NCBI RefSeq assembly: GCF_024580735.1
Contig: NZ_JANIJX010000001.1
Location: forward strand, 248,001-312,000
Length of the DNA: 64,000 nt
Reading direction: 5' to 3'
Source: Brevibacterium moorei
GTDB taxonomy: Bacteria > Actinomycetota > Actinomycetes > Actinomycetales > Brevibacteriaceae
Position numbers and translations under genes: made by a program. Under the pieces are notes generated by a model that saw nothing but the letters and a program-made list of their open reading frames with translations, searched no databases and was not told the origin of the DNA. Below, one piece after another: positions 11,501 to 20,183 of this stretch. Numbering within the stretch: the first letter of the stretch is position 1; the number at the start of each line of letters is the position of its first letter.

Positions 11501-12162
11501 GTGGCCACCAGGGGCAGGTCCAGCTCACGGGCCAGGCGGATCAGATCGCCCATCACGCGGCGTTCAATCGAGATCCCGTGGTCCATGATCTCGCAGAAGT
11601 AGTTCTCCGCCCCGAAGATCTCCCTGTACGTCCCGGCCGCCTTGCGCGCCTCCTCGTACTGGCCCAGGCGCAGGCGGGTCTGCACCTCACCCGAGGGGCA
11701 GCCTGTCGTGGCGATCAGCCCCTCACTGTAGGTGTCGAGCAGTTCGCGGTCGATCCTGGGCCATTTGGCGAACACCGAATCCAAGGAGGCCAGGGATGAG
11801 GCCTTGAACAGATTGTGCATACCCGTGTTGTTCTTCGACAGCAGCGTCATATGGGTGTACGCGCCGCCGCCGGAGACGTCATCGCCGCGCTGGGACTCAT
11901 CGGTCCGCCATTTCACACGGGTCTTGTCCCCGCGCGCGGTACCGGGGGTGACATAGGCCTCAACCCCGATGATCGGTTTGATCCCGGCGGCCGTCGCCTG
12001 TTTCCAGAAGTCGAAGGCACCGAACAGATAACCGTGGTCGGTGGTCGCCATGGCCTTCATGCCCATTTCATTGGCGGCCTTCATCAGGTCGCCCAGGCGG
12101 GCGGCCCCGTCCAGCATGGAGTATTCCGTATGGACGTGCAGGTGGACGAAATCGTCTGCCAT
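8581..12162 (-). CDS. dnaE: DNA polymerase III alpha subunit (DnaE1)
   Basis: This is the replicative polymerase, 1193 aa, the usual DnaE1 size. It starts with the PHP domain (HLHVHTEYSMLDGAARL, then ATTDHGYLFG), whose histidines suggest a proofreading-capable metal site as in mycobacterial DnaE1. It carries the catalytic acidic motif PDFDVDFDDRRR at about residue 418, helix-hairpin-helix sequence and a C-terminal OB-fold. The ATG follows GAGGGGAAA. The gene begins 16 bases after the pseudouridine synthase, making a lspA-rluD-dnaE-hisD unit. Confidence 0.98.
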   Translation of the reverse strand: MADDFVHLHVHTEYSMLDGAARLGDLMKAANEMGMKAMATTDHGYLFGAFDFWKQATAAGIKPIIGVEAYVTPGTARGDKTRVKWRTDESQRGDDVSGGGAYTHMTLLSKNNTGMHNLFKASSLASLDSVFAKWPRIDRELLDTYSEGLIATTGCPSGEVQTRLRLGQYEEARKAAGTYREIFGAENYFCEIMDHGISIERRVMGDLIRLARELDLPLVATNDLHYTHESDAKAHEALLAIQSGSKLIEPTYDQGGSRFAFNGSGYYLKSPAEMRALFKDFPEACDNTLRIAEMCEVSFDTTANYMPKFPCPPGEDETSWLIKEVDKGMHYRFPDGVPEDARKQADYELDVIIQMGFPGYFLVVADFINWSKDNGIRVGPGRGSGAGSMVAYAMRITELNPLEHGLFFERFLNPDRISMPDFDVDFDDRRRTEAIDYVTRRYGADYVAQIVTFGTIKTKQALKDSARVLGKPFSLGERLTKALPPADQAKDIPLKNIITPDAPRYNEAGEFRELLETEPEAREVFDTALGLEGLKRQWGVHAAGVIMSSAPVDSVIPIMRRFQDGQVITQFEYPIAEGLGLIKMDFLGLRNLTIISDALSNIKLNRDFDLDLEHLPLDDRPSYELLGRGDTIGVFQLDGGGLQALLRLMKPDNFDDISATIALYRPGPMGADSHTNFALRKNGRQEITPIHPELEEALKDILAESHGLIIYQEQVMQIAQRVAGYSLGQADLLRRAMGKKKKSILDKEFGPFSEGMKEHGYSMEAVQALWDILVPFSQYAFNKAHSAAYGLVSYWTAYLKCHYPAEYMAALLTSVGDNKDKLALYLNECRKMHITVLQPDVNESQQNFAAVGEDIRFGMGAVRNVGSHVVEGIRQAREEKGAFTSFSDFLDKVPQNVCNKRTIESLIKAGGFDSLGHTRRSLVEIHEEAVDSVIGVKRQEAAGQFDLFAGLGDDDEDEANAFSVPVPDRPEWDKKEKLAFEREMIGLYVSDHPLNGLEGVLSQEADLPIVDLMNPENHRPDGSTVKVCGMITTLQRRVSKNSGKPYAIVTVEDLEASIDIMFFGDVYEPVASLLQNDLVITVTGVIRKSDERPTELMARSMTIPDVTDPADRPLYVSLPLERCTPQLVERLGDVLRANSGPTEVLLNLTQPGRRTVMRLDRSVRVTPGPSLFGDLKALLGPRCLSTHGGQGAA

Positions 12163-12178
12163 TTTCCCCTCGCAGAAA

Positions 12179-13108
12179 TCAGGCCCGCGGATCGCGCAGC
12201 ACGTCGAGGGCGTGTCGCAGGTCCGCGGGATATTCGCTTTCGAATTCGACCCACTCCCCGGTCTCCGGGTGGGTGAAACCGAGCCGGACGGCGTGTAGCC
12301 ACTGGCGGTTCAATCCCAGGCGGGCGGCCAACACCGGATCGGCCCCATAGGGCAGATCGCCACAGCACGGGTGCTTGGTCGCCGACATGTGCACACGGAT
12401 CTGGTGGGTCCGACCGGTTTCCAGGTGCACTTCGAGCAGGCTCGCAGAGCGAAAGGCCTCCAACAGTTCATAGTGGGTCACCGCATGCTTGCCGTCAGTG
12501 CGCACCGCATAGAGCCCGTCGCGCCGCGGATTGCGCCCGATCGGGGCCTCGATCGTGCCGATCACCGGATCGGGCAGCCCCTGGACCAGCGCATGGTAGG
12601 TCTTCGAGACCGTGCGCTCCTTGAAGGCGTGTTTGAGCACGGAATAGGCGTGTTCGCCCTTGGCCACGACCATCACACCCGAGGTCCCGACGTCGAGTCG
12701 GTGCACGATCCCCTGTCGTTCGGGCGCACCCGAGGTGGCGATGTGGTATCCCGCGGCGGCCAAGCCGCCGATCACGGTGGGACCGTGCCAACCGGCTGCA
12801 GCATGTGCCGCGACGCCCACCGGTTTGTCGACGACGACGAAGGCGTCATCGTCGTAGATCACCCGCATGCCCGGAACCGGCTCGGCCACAATGCGCGGGG
12901 CCGGCTTCGGTTCTGGCAGTTCCACGTCGATGCGCACCCCGGAGCTCAGCCGGTCCGACTTGCCCGCAGGGCGGCCATCGACGACGATCCCCCCGGCCTG
13001 TGCGATCTGGGCGACCGCGGTCCGGGACAACCCCAACAGGCGGCTCAGAGCCGCATCGACGCGCTCCCCCTCGAGTCCGTCGGGGACCAGAAAAGAACGT
13101 TCCGTCAT
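12179..13108 (-). CDS. RluA/RluD-family 23S rRNA pseudouridine synthase
   Basis: The 309-aa protein has an N-terminal S4 RNA-binding domain ([20 protein letters not shown]) followed by the catalytic core with [18 protein letters not shown], which holds the catalytic Asp in the HRLD motif. The position next to lspA and the length match actinobacterial RluD-type enzymes; the exact uridines modified are not readable. Start: ATG at 13108, which overlaps the lspA stop as ATGA and has AGGAGG in front. A longer frame to 13231 would run inside lspA. Confidence 0.93.
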   Translation of the reverse strand: MTERSFLVPDGLEGERVDAALSRLLGLSRTAVAQIAQAGGIVVDGRPAGKSDRLSSGVRIDVELPEPKPAPRIVAEPVPGMRVIYDDDAFVVVDKPVGVAAHAAAGWHGPTVIGGLAAAGYHIATSGAPERQGIVHRLDVGTSGVMVVAKGEHAYSVLKHAFKERTVSKTYHALVQGLPDPVIGTIEAPIGRNPRRDGLYAVRTDGKHAVTHYELLEAFRSASLLEVHLETGRTHQIRVHMSATKHPCCGDLPYGADPVLAARLGLNRQWLHAVRLGFTHPETGEWVEFESEYPADLRHALDVLRDPRA

Positions 13109-13644
13109 ACCGGATCTACCTCCTGCTGCGCGTGATCGGAGTGCGTGGCGACCCCGAACGGGATCCCCTTGAGACTCGCGATGATGATGAGGACCGCTGC
13201 CCCCGTGATGGCGATATCGGCGACATTGCACACGAAGAAGTACAGATCGATGAAATCCACGACGGCCCCGTGGAAGACACCGGGTGCGCGGAACAGCCGA
13301 TCGATCAGATTACCGACCAGTCCGCCCAACAACAGGCCCAGGCCCGCGCCCCACGTGACCGAGCGCAGGCGGCGGACCGAGATGAGGATGGCCGCGAACA
13401 CGATGATCGCAATGACCGCGAACAGCCAGGTCGTGTTCGAACCCAGCCCCAGTGCCGCACCCGGGTTGCGCAGGAACGTCAGCCCGGCCAGATCGCCGAG
13501 CACCGGCACTCTGGGTCGCCCCGCCAGGAATGCGACGGCCAGGGCCTTCGTCGCCTGGTCGGCCAGCACCACCAGCAGGGCCACCGCGAACAGCCAGATC
13601 CGTGGACGCCCGATCCGGGCGCCGTCTTGTTTGTCTACCACCAC
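13105..13644 (-). CDS. lspA: Lipoprotein signal peptidase (signal peptidase II)
   Basis: LspA cleaves prolipoprotein signal peptides before the lipid-modified cysteine. Four hydrophobic segments are visible in 179 aa, and both catalytic aspartate motifs are present: GNLIDRL in the middle and NVADIAI near the last helix. A soluble tail of about 20 residues follows the last helix. It overlaps the pseudouridine synthase start by 4 bases, indicating translational coupling. A lipoprotein substrate in this window is the TRAP binding protein near 61.3 kb. Confidence 0.96.
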   Translation of the reverse strand: MVVDKQDGARIGRPRIWLFAVALLVVLADQATKALAVAFLAGRPRVPVLGDLAGLTFLRNPGAALGLGSNTTWLFAVIAIIVFAAILISVRRLRSVTWGAGLGLLLGGLVGNLIDRLFRAPGVFHGAVVDFIDLYFFVCNVADIAITGAAVLIIIASLKGIPFGVATHSDHAQQEVDPV

Positions 13645-13681
13645 TCACCCAAGTCTACCGGTGCGCTCCCCGTGAACCATA

Positions 13682-13723
13682 CAGGCGGGGCCGCCCCTCC
13701 CTCGGGAAGGACGGCCCCGCCTG
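13682..13723. terminator. Hairpin terminator between divIVA and lspA
   Basis: CAGGCGGGGCCG at 13682-13693 pairs perfectly with its complement at 13712-13723. It lies 21 bases after the divIVA stop and separates the dcw end from the lspA operon. Confidence 0.75.
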
Positions 13724-13744
13724 CGAACCAGAACCTGGAACAGG

Positions 13745-14569
13745 TCAGAGCGAGTGCTTTGCGTTACCCGCCTGGCCCAGGGTCTCCGGGGCCAGGGAGC
13801 TGGAGTTCTCCAGTTCGCGTAGCTGATCGCTCAGGTAGCTCTTCAAACGCGTCCGGTACTGGCGCTCGAAGTTCTGCAGCACGTCGAGCTCACGTTCGAG
13901 GTTCGACTTCTGGGTCTCCAGCTGGTTGAGCGTATCGTCGCGCTTCTTCTCCGCGGCCGTGACGATGCCGGAGGCCTCCGTCTTAGCATCCGCGATGAGC
14001 TTGTCACGGGTCTTCTTACCCTCTGCCACATGCTCGTCGTGGACCTTCTGCGCCAGTGCGATGAGCCCGGCTGCATCGCCGCCGGCGTTCGCCGCCGGTG
14101 CAGGAGCCTCTGCCTGCTTCGGTTCTGCCGCCTTGGCAGGCTGCGACTTGGCCTCTTCCTTCGGCTCCTCCTTGGCCTCCTTGGCCGGTTCCGGAGCCGG
14201 CTTGGCCGGGGCCGTGGCCGCTGGAGCCGCCGCCGGGGCCTGCGGGGCCACGACCGGCGAAGCCGGTGCGGCTTCCTTCTTCGGCTCTTCGACGGGCTTG
14301 GCCGCGGGCATCGCCTGTGTCGCCTGCGGATCCTCAACCTTGGGCGCAGCAGGCGCCGCTGCGGCCTTTCCGCCGTCCTTCTGGAGCTCGGCTGCCTTGG
14401 CCTCGGCTTCCGAGAGCTTCTGCCGCAGCGAGTCGTTCTCCTGATAGAGCCGACGCAGTTCGACGACGACCTCGTCGAGGAAATCGTCGACCTCGTCCTG
14501 GTCGTATCCTTCGCGGAACTTGACGTGCTGGAACCGCTTGTTCACTACGTCTTCAGGCGTAAGCGCCAT
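13745..14569 (-). CDS. divIVA: Polar growth / septum-site protein DivIVA (Wag31)
   Basis: DivIVA binds curved membrane at poles and septa and organises wall growth in Actinobacteria. The first 60 residues are the conserved lipid-binding domain (ALTPEDVVNKRFQHVKFR, then GYDQDEVDDFLDEVVVEL) with a short coiled coil. A linker of about 100 residues rich in Ala, Pro, Glu and Lys follows, then a second long coiled coil. I chose the ATG at 14569 (MALTPEDV), preceded by GAAGGTGG, rather than the frame extension to 14599. Length 274 aa. It has its own upstream gap and a terminator behind it. Confidence 0.96.
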   Translation of the reverse strand: MALTPEDVVNKRFQHVKFREGYDQDEVDDFLDEVVVELRRLYQENDSLRQKLSEAEAKAAELQKDGGKAAAAPAAPKVEDPQATQAMPAAKPVEEPKKEAAPASPVVAPQAPAAAPAATAPAKPAPEPAKEAKEEPKEEAKSQPAKAAEPKQAEAPAPAANAGGDAAGLIALAQKVHDEHVAEGKKTRDKLIADAKTEASGIVTAAEKKRDDTLNQLETQKSNLERELDVLQNFERQYRTRLKSYLSDQLRELENSSSLAPETLGQAGNAKHSL

Positions 14570-14742
14570 GAGGCCACCTTCGGTTGAGTAATAGTCCACT
14601 GCCCTGCACGTCAGTGCAGATGCCTAACAATTTCATCACTGTACAGCACGACCGTTGTTCTTGTCTTGCAGCCAATCACATTAAACGACGTGAAGCAGCG
14701 GTCCTGCAACGAGTCCATCATAGGCACAGAACGCTGAGAACT

Positions 14743-15051
14743 TCAGCCCAGGGCGATCATGGCCCGGCCCGCATTGAGCAGCAGCGCGGAGAGGAATTGC
14801 ACAACCATATACAGGACGATGAAGCCCAGGTCAAGGGCGACGGTGCCCAACCGCAGCGGGGGGATGATCCTGCGCAGCAGATTGATGGGCGGATCAGTCA
14901 GGGAATAGACGAGTTCGCAGACCACCAGCAGGAAGCCCCTCGGCCGCCAATCACGGGCGAAGACCTGGATCAGGTCGATGACGACACGGGCCAGCAGAAC
15001 GAACCCGTAGAGATTGAGTGCGAAACCCAGGATGTAGAGGACGATGCCCAC
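14743..15051 (-). CDS. YggT-family small membrane protein
   Basis: The 102-aa protein has two hydrophobic segments (near residues 3-25 and 65-95) separated by the YggT signature SLTDPPINLLRRIIPP. YggT proteins lie between sepF and divIVA in most Actinobacteria and Firmicutes and are linked to division or osmotic tolerance, with no defined biochemistry. The start is GTG at 15051. Its place between sepF and divIVA supports the call. Confidence 0.9.
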   Translation of the reverse strand: MGIVLYILGFALNLYGFVLLARVVIDLIQVFARDWRPRGFLLVVCELVYSLTDPPINLLRRIIPPLRLGTVALDLGFIVLYMVVQFLSALLLNAGRAMIALG

Positions 15052-15154
15052 GTGTTATGACGCCTTCCGTCGTAGTTCTCGCCACCGGTCATACAGCGAC
15101 CGGCAGACCACCCCATGGTAGCCTGCCGGTCGGTCAGCGGTGGAGACGAAACTC

Positions 15155-15649
15155 TCAGCTCTGGTTGAAGAAACCCTTCTGCTCCCGTTCGGGCTCCGTA
15201 CCGTTGGCCACCTCGTAGTCCTCGGGCGTGAGAAGGAACACTGAGGTCGTCACCTTCTCGAGATTACCGTGCAGGCCGAAGGTCAGTCCGGCCGCGAAGT
15301 CGACAAGGCGCTTGGAGTTCACATCGTCCATGGCGCTGAGGTTGATGATCACGGGGATCCCCGCGCGGAAGGCCTCGCCGATGGCAACGGCGTCGTTGTA
15401 GCTGCGGGGATGAATGGTCTGAATCCGGTGTACGGGTTCCACGGGTGTCGTCTCCACGGGTCGCATCGAGGCGCGAATCGGGGTGACCGCCGCATCGATC
15501 TGGGGTTCGTCCATCAGTTCGTCCTCCGGCGGTCCCGATTCGTAGGCCGGCTCATCGTAGTCGCGGTCGCGTGGAGTGTAGGCGTCATCCTGCTCATACC
15601 CCTCTTCACCGAATCCGAAGTAGTTGCCGATCTTCTTGAAGGCAGACAT
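15155..15649 (-). CDS. sepF: Cell division protein SepF
   Basis: SepF binds FtsZ and the membrane and is the main FtsZ membrane anchor in Actinobacteria, which lack FtsA. The 164-aa protein begins with the short amphipathic membrane helix (MSAFKKIGNYFGFGEE), has an acidic linker, and then the conserved core (HPRSYNDAVAIGEAFRAG, followed by a VDFAAGLTFGL segment). Start: ATG after AGGAGAAAG. It is 103 bases upstream of yggT and separated from pgeF by a hairpin. Confidence 0.97.
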   Translation of the reverse strand: MSAFKKIGNYFGFGEEGYEQDDAYTPRDRDYDEPAYESGPPEDELMDEPQIDAAVTPIRASMRPVETTPVEPVHRIQTIHPRSYNDAVAIGEAFRAGIPVIINLSAMDDVNSKRLVDFAAGLTFGLHGNLEKVTTSVFLLTPEDYEVANGTEPEREQKGFFNQS

Positions 15650-15718
15650 AGCTTTCTCCTGATCTCCACCGGGCCCTTCGGCCCCCTGCTGTCACCTACG
15701 AAACTATCCCAATGCAAA

Positions 15719-15749
15719 CGACACGCCCCGGTAATCCGTAGGCGTGTCG
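15719..15749 (-). terminator. Hairpin after pgeF
   Basis: CGACACGCC at 15719-15727 pairs with GGCGTGTCG at 15741-15749 (9 bp, 13-base loop). On the minus strand it is followed by a T-richer stretch and lies just behind the pgeF stop, so it may separate ftsZ-pgeF transcripts from sepF. Confidence 0.55.
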
Positions 15750-15770
15750 CAAGGTGTGCCAACCGCGGAC

Positions 15771-16529
15771 TCAATCCGGGTGGGGTGCCAGCCAGCCGAT
15801 TCCGGCGAATCGGCCGGTGGCGCCATCCCTGCGATACGAGAACAGATCCGGGTCCTCGAAGGTGCAGCTGCGGTCCCAATGGACGATGCGCACCCCGCGG
15901 TCCGCCAGCTGGGAGACCACTCCTGCGGAGACATCGAGTGCGGGGGTGCCCGACCAGGTGATGGCCCCTGCCACGGGATGGAGCGCGGCGACCTCATGAC
16001 GCAGCTCGTCGGGCACCTCGTAGCAGCGCCCACAAATCGACGGACCGACGATGGCCGAGACCCGGGTGGCGCCACGGCGCTCCATGGCCTCGAGGACCGC
16101 TCCGACCACTCCGTCCGCCATGCCCCGCCGTCCCGCATGTGCTACGGCCACCAGGCCCGCGTCGGGATCGGCCAGGACCACCGGGGTGCAGTCGGCGACC
16201 ATCACGACCAGGCCCACCCGTTCCTCACCGGTGACCTGGGCGTCGGCCTCGACCACCGTGGCCGGCACCGAGGCACTTGACGAGTCGAGGTCCACCATGT
16301 GGACCCGGGTGCCGTGAACCTGTGAGGTAAAGCTCAGCCGATCCGCCTGCAGCCCCAGCACGGACCCCAGAGCCGCCCGATTGGCCGTCACAGCCGAATC
16401 GACGTCTCCGACGTGCCGGGCCAGATTGAAGCTGCTAAAGGGGCCCTCGCTGAAACCGCCGCGGCGGTCGGTGAACGCCACATGTGCGTCCACCGACCGC
16501 CCCGGAATCACGAACCTGCCACCGAGCAT
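15771..16529 (-). CDS. pgeF: Peptidoglycan editing factor / multicopper-oxidase-like YfiH protein
   Basis: The family is a copper/zinc-binding fold; in E. coli PgeF cleaves wrongly inserted L-Ser from muropeptide precursors, and related proteins have purine nucleoside activity. The metal-site motifs are visible: QVHGTRVHMVD, ADCTPVVLADPD and the histidine of VAHAGRRGMADG, plus the late CGRCYEV and DLFSYRRDGATGR segments. Length 252 aa is normal. It starts 9 bases after ftsZ with AGGAG 6 bases before the ATG, so it is part of the ftsZ transcript. Confidence 0.93.
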   Translation of the reverse strand: MLGGRFVIPGRSVDAHVAFTDRRGGFSEGPFSSFNLARHVGDVDSAVTANRAALGSVLGLQADRLSFTSQVHGTRVHMVDLDSSSASVPATVVEADAQVTGEERVGLVVMVADCTPVVLADPDAGLVAVAHAGRRGMADGVVGAVLEAMERRGATRVSAIVGPSICGRCYEVPDELRHEVAALHPVAGAITWSGTPALDVSAGVVSQLADRGVRIVHWDRSCTFEDPDLFSYRRDGATGRFAGIGWLAPHPD

Positions 16530-16538
16530 CGCGCGCTC

Positions 16539-17693
16539 CTACTTGAGGAAGTCGGGCACGTCGATGTCGTCGCGCCCGTTGTAGGTACGCTGTTCCTCCG
16601 GCAATTCGACCGGCACATCGGCAGGCTGGCGCTGCGGCAACGGAGTCACAGGGGCGATCTGTTCGGCCCCGGTGTCGGCGGACTGCTTGGGCTCGGGCGC
16701 CGGTGTCGAAACCGCGGGTTCGGCCGGGACCGATTTGATGGTGTTGTCGTTGTTGTCGAAGCCGGCTGCGATCACCGTGATCCGGCATTCGTCGCCGAGG
16801 TTCGGGTCGATGACCGTACCGAAGATGATATTGGCCTCCGGGTGGGCTGCCTCCTGCACCAGGCGAGCGGCCTCGTTGACCTCGAACAGACCCAGATCCG
16901 GTCCACCCTGGATCGACAACAGCACCCCGTGCGCACCCTCGATGCTGGCCTCCAGCAGAGGCGATGCGATCGCGGACTCCGCGGCCTGCACCGCCCGGTC
17001 GTCGCCGACTGCGGAACCGATGCCCATCAACGCGGTACCGGCGCCCTGCATCACGGACTTCACATCGGCGAAGTCCAGGTTGATCATCCCGGGGGTGGAG
17101 ATCAGATCGGTGATGCCCTGGACACCGGAGCGTAGGACCTCGTCGGCGGACTGGAACGCCTCCATTACCGTGACATTGCGATCCGAGATCGACAACAGAC
17201 GGTCGTTGGGGATGACGATGAGGGTATCGACTTCTTCGCGCAGCGCGGCGATACCCGATTCCGCCTGCGCCGACCGGCGCCGGCCCTCGAAGGTGAACGG
17301 TCGCGTCACCACGCCGATCGTCAGCGCGCCCAGGGACTTCGCGATCCTGGCGACCACCGGGGCCGCACCGGTCCCGGTACCACCGCCCTCACCGGCGGTG
17401 ACGAAGACCATATCCGCACCGTCGAGCGCTTCCTTGATCGCGTCTTCGGAGTCCTCGGCGGCCTTCCGGCCGATCTCCGGGTCGGCACCGGCGCCCAGAC
17501 CGCGGGTCAGATCGCGGCCGATCTCCAGTTTGGTGTCAGCTTCCGATAGCAGCAACGCCTGGGCATCGGTGTTGATGGCGATGAACTCGACTCCACGCAG
17601 ACCGACCTCGATCATGCGCTGGACCGCGTTCACACCACCGCCGCCGGTACCGGCGACCTTGATGTCGGCTCCGGATTGCGGGAATTCAGCCAA
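16539..17693 (-). CDS. ftsZ: Cell division GTPase FtsZ
   Basis: FtsZ forms the Z-ring. The tubulin signature [13 protein letters not shown] is present at about residue 105, together with [11 protein letters not shown], the T7-loop region [12 protein letters not shown], and a C-terminal peptide ending [10 protein letters not shown], the SepF-binding type. The start codon is TTG at 17693, with AGAGGA in front; no better ATG exists. One oddity: the first beta strand and glycine loop read [14 protein letters not shown] where most FtsZ proteins have VVG or VIG followed by V or I. Length 384 aa. Confidence 0.98.
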   Translation of the reverse strand: MAEFPQSGADIKVAGTGGGGVNAVQRMIEVGLRGVEFIAINTDAQALLLSEADTKLEIGRDLTRGLGAGADPEIGRKAAEDSEDAIKEALDGADMVFVTAGEGGGTGTGAAPVVARIAKSLGALTIGVVTRPFTFEGRRRSAQAESGIAALREEVDTLIVIPNDRLLSISDRNVTVMEAFQSADEVLRSGVQGITDLISTPGMINLDFADVKSVMQGAGTALMGIGSAVGDDRAVQAAESAIASPLLEASIEGAHGVLLSIQGGPDLGLFEVNEAARLVQEAAHPEANIIFGTVIDPNLGDECRITVIAAGFDNNDNTIKSVPAEPAVSTPAPEPKQSADTGAEQIAPVTPLPQRQPADVPVELPEEQRTYNGRDDIDVPDFLK

Positions 17694-17772
17694 GTCGGTT
17701 CCTCTTTCGATGCTCTAGTGTCCGGCAGACCTGTTCAACGGGCGGGACGTCCGGGATACGGCCTTTGCCATG

Positions 17773-17801
17773 ACGTTATTGTGTCCGACGCACCGGTGCA
17801 A
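17773..17801 (-). promoter_or_regulatory. Candidate ftsZ promoter
   Basis: Read on the minus strand, TTGCAC (17801-17796) and TAACGT (17778-17773) are separated by exactly 17 bases. Transcription would start near 17766, about 70 bases before the ftsZ start codon, inside the 208-base ftsQ-ftsZ gap. A second box, TATAACCT, lies further upstream near 17846. Confidence 0.55.
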
Positions 17802-17901
17802 GAACCTGCCCGGAGTGTCGCGGCGCTTTAATCGTTTCCGCCCCAGGTTATAACGTCGCGCCCGCCGCCGCCGACGCGCCCGGAGGCTGGATGCCGCGGG
17901 T

Positions 17902-18711
17902 TCAGCCGGTCACTGGTCTCTCGGGCAGGCTCACGTCGATCCGCTGCGCCCCCGTTGGCAGGAGGGCGCGGGCGATGCGGAACTTCCGCTGCACATCCGC
18001 GGAGGTCCCGAATACGATCGTGACATCTCGCCCGGGCTGGGCCCGCTGGGTCTGTGTGGCCGAAGGCGCGGCGGACGCGGTGGCCGAGGTGCTGCGGTCT
18101 GCCAGTTCCTCCCCCGTCGCGGCGTAGACGATCGATAGAGTGCCCGAGCGATCCGTACGGATCGTGCGCACCCGCTGCGCCGCTGCGTCGTCCAGGCCGG
18201 TGATGAGTTCGACGGCCGAGCGCACGCTCTCCGCCGGCGCCGTGCCCTCGGCCTGCAGGAGCGGCAGTTCCGGTTTCCGGTTCACCGTGTCGATGGCGTT
18301 GCCGGACTCGTCGAAGCGCTGCCACCGTTTGCCCTGGGCCACTGCCAGCGCGGGCTGCCGGTCGACGATGACGACCGTCAGACTGCGCGGGCCCGACCAG
18401 CGCAGGCGCACTTCGGACGTTTTGGGAAACCGCTCGTGCAGCTGCGCGGATATTGCACCCAGGCGCAGGCGCGGCAACGGCGTTCCCCGATGGTCCTGGA
18501 GTACCGCCTGCTCGACCGCCCCCGCGTCCGTCAGACTGGCGCCCGTGACCGTGACCGACTGCAGCGCCAGCGCCGGGGTGAACCAGCCCAGCAGACCGCA
18601 GCCGAGCACGACGACGAGCACTGTGCCCGTAATCCACCACGGACGGGACCGCCTGGCCCTGCGGGTGGCGATGACCTCGGTGAGATCGGCAGTCTCATTG
18701 CCCTGGCCCAT
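17902..18711 (-). CDS. ftsQ: Divisome protein FtsQ
   Basis: FtsQ is a bitopic divisome protein that joins FtsL and FtsB-like partners. The 269-aa protein has a short basic cytoplasmic part, one membrane helix at about residues 24-45 (TGTVLVVVLGCGLLGWFTPA), and then a POTRA domain (LQSVTVTGASLTDAGAVEQA) followed by a beta domain with VRLRWSGPRSLTVVIVDRQP. It begins 5 bases after the murC stop. The tail after residue 190 is Ser/Thr/Ala-rich. Confidence 0.93.
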   Translation of the reverse strand: MGQGNETADLTEVIATRRARRSRPWWITGTVLVVVLGCGLLGWFTPALALQSVTVTGASLTDAGAVEQAVLQDHRGTPLPRLRLGAISAQLHERFPKTSEVRLRWSGPRSLTVVIVDRQPALAVAQGKRWQRFDESGNAIDTVNRKPELPLLQAEGTAPAESVRSAVELITGLDDAAAQRVRTIRTDRSGTLSIVYAATGEELADRSTSATASAAPSATQTQRAQPGRDVTIVFGTSADVQRKFRIARALLPTGAQRIDVSLPERPVTG

Positions 18712-18716
18712 CGGGG

Positions 18717-20183
18717 TCAGGACTCCGTCGCGGCCCGGCTCGGTACCGACTCGCCCGTGCCCAGTGCCACCAACAGCTCGGGCCCCAGCATGGTGACATC
18801 ACCGGCCCCGGCGGTGATGACGATGTCCCCGGGACGGACCCTGCCGGCCATATAGGGAACGGCGTCGCGGAAAGCCGGCAGAAAGGCCACCTTGTCCTCC
18901 GGCAGGGGGACCTCGGCGGCGATGAGGTCACCGGTCACCCCGGGGATCGGATCCTCACGTGCGGGATAGACGTCGAGTACCGCCACATCGTCGGCCAGGC
19001 CCAGGGCCTGGCCGAACTCGTGTTTGAAGGCCCGTGTCCGGCTGAACAGGTGGGGCTGGAAGATCACGTGCACTTGCCGGTCCTCGGCGACGATCTCCCT
19101 GGCCGCCCGCAATACCGCGGTCAGTTCGGTCGGGTGGTGGGCGTAGTCGTCGAAAACCCGTACGCCGTTCGCGGTTCCCCGCAGATCGAATCGCCGTCGG
19201 GTCCCCGAGAAGCCCATCAGGCCGGCTTCTGCGCGTTCGTCATCGAGCCCCAGTTCGACTGCCACGAGGAGCGCCGCCGTCGCGTTGAGCACATTGTGCA
19301 GACCCGGCTGGCCCAGGGAGACGGGCCCGAGAACCCGCCCGCCGTAGGCCACCGAGAAAGTAGCGCCCTGCGCATCGTGACTCAGCTCGACCACCCGGGC
19401 CGAGGCGTGCTCGGACTGTCCGTAGGTGACGACCCGGCCGCCGGCCGCGGCCGCGGCCTCTGCGATCCCGGCCGCGCCGGGATCGTCGGCGCAGGCGATG
19501 AGCACCCCGGAATCGGCCGTGACGTTGGCGGAGAACTCCACGAACGCCGCCCGTACCCTCTCCCAACTGCCGTAGAAGTCCAGGTGATCTGGTTCGGCGT
19601 TCGTGATCACCCCGATCACCGGGTCGTAGAGCAGGAACGAGCCGTCGGATTCGTCGGCTTCTGCCACGAACACATCGCCCGAGCCGGCGTGCGCGTTCGT
19701 CCCGGTCGCGCTGAGCACACCGCCGATGACGAAGGACGGGTCCGCCCCTGCCGACTGCAGGGCCACCGTGGTCATCGAGGTCGTGGTGGTCTTGCCGTGC
19801 GTCCCTGCGATCGCGACGGCCCGCCTGCCCACCATCAGACCGGCCAGGGCCCGGGACCGGTGGACGACCCGGATACCCGCGGCACGGGCTGCCGCCAGCT
19901 CCGGGTTCGACTCGCGGATGGCCGTGGACACGACGACTGTGTCCGCGCCGGCGATGTGCTCGGCGGCATGGCCGATGTAGACGGTCGCCCCCTGCGCGCG
20001 CAGAGCGGCGACAACGGATGAGTCCTTAGCGTCAGAGCCGGAGACGGTGATGCCGCGGTCGAGCATGACCCGGGCGATGCCGGACATGCCGGCCCCGCCG
20101 ATTCCGATGAAGTGCACCCGGCCCAGGTCTTCGGCCGGAATCACCGGCCCCTGATTCTGATCGACGTCGAGTGCATGGTTCAT
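18717..20183 (-). CDS. murC: UDP-N-acetylmuramate--L-alanine ligase
   Basis: MurC adds L-Ala to UDP-MurNAc, the first amino-acid step of the stem peptide. The N-terminal nucleotide-sugar domain begins VHFIGIGGAGMSGIARV. The ATP loop GTHGKTTTTSM lies near residue 125, the FVAEADESDGSFLLYDP region follows, and a YAHHPTE motif opens the C-terminal ligase domain. Length 488 aa. Its ATG overlaps the murG stop as ATGA. Confidence 0.98.
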   Translation of the reverse strand: MNHALDVDQNQGPVIPAEDLGRVHFIGIGGAGMSGIARVMLDRGITVSGSDAKDSSVVAALRAQGATVYIGHAAEHIAGADTVVVSTAIRESNPELAAARAAGIRVVHRSRALAGLMVGRRAVAIAGTHGKTTTTSMTTVALQSAGADPSFVIGGVLSATGTNAHAGSGDVFVAEADESDGSFLLYDPVIGVITNAEPDHLDFYGSWERVRAAFVEFSANVTADSGVLIACADDPGAAGIAEAAAAAGGRVVTYGQSEHASARVVELSHDAQGATFSVAYGGRVLGPVSLGQPGLHNVLNATAALLVAVELGLDDERAEAGLMGFSGTRRRFDLRGTANGVRVFDDYAHHPTELTAVLRAAREIVAEDRQVHVIFQPHLFSRTRAFKHEFGQALGLADDVAVLDVYPAREDPIPGVTGDLIAAEVPLPEDKVAFLPAFRDAVPYMAGRVRPGDIVITAGAGDVTMLGPELLVALGTGESVPSRAATES

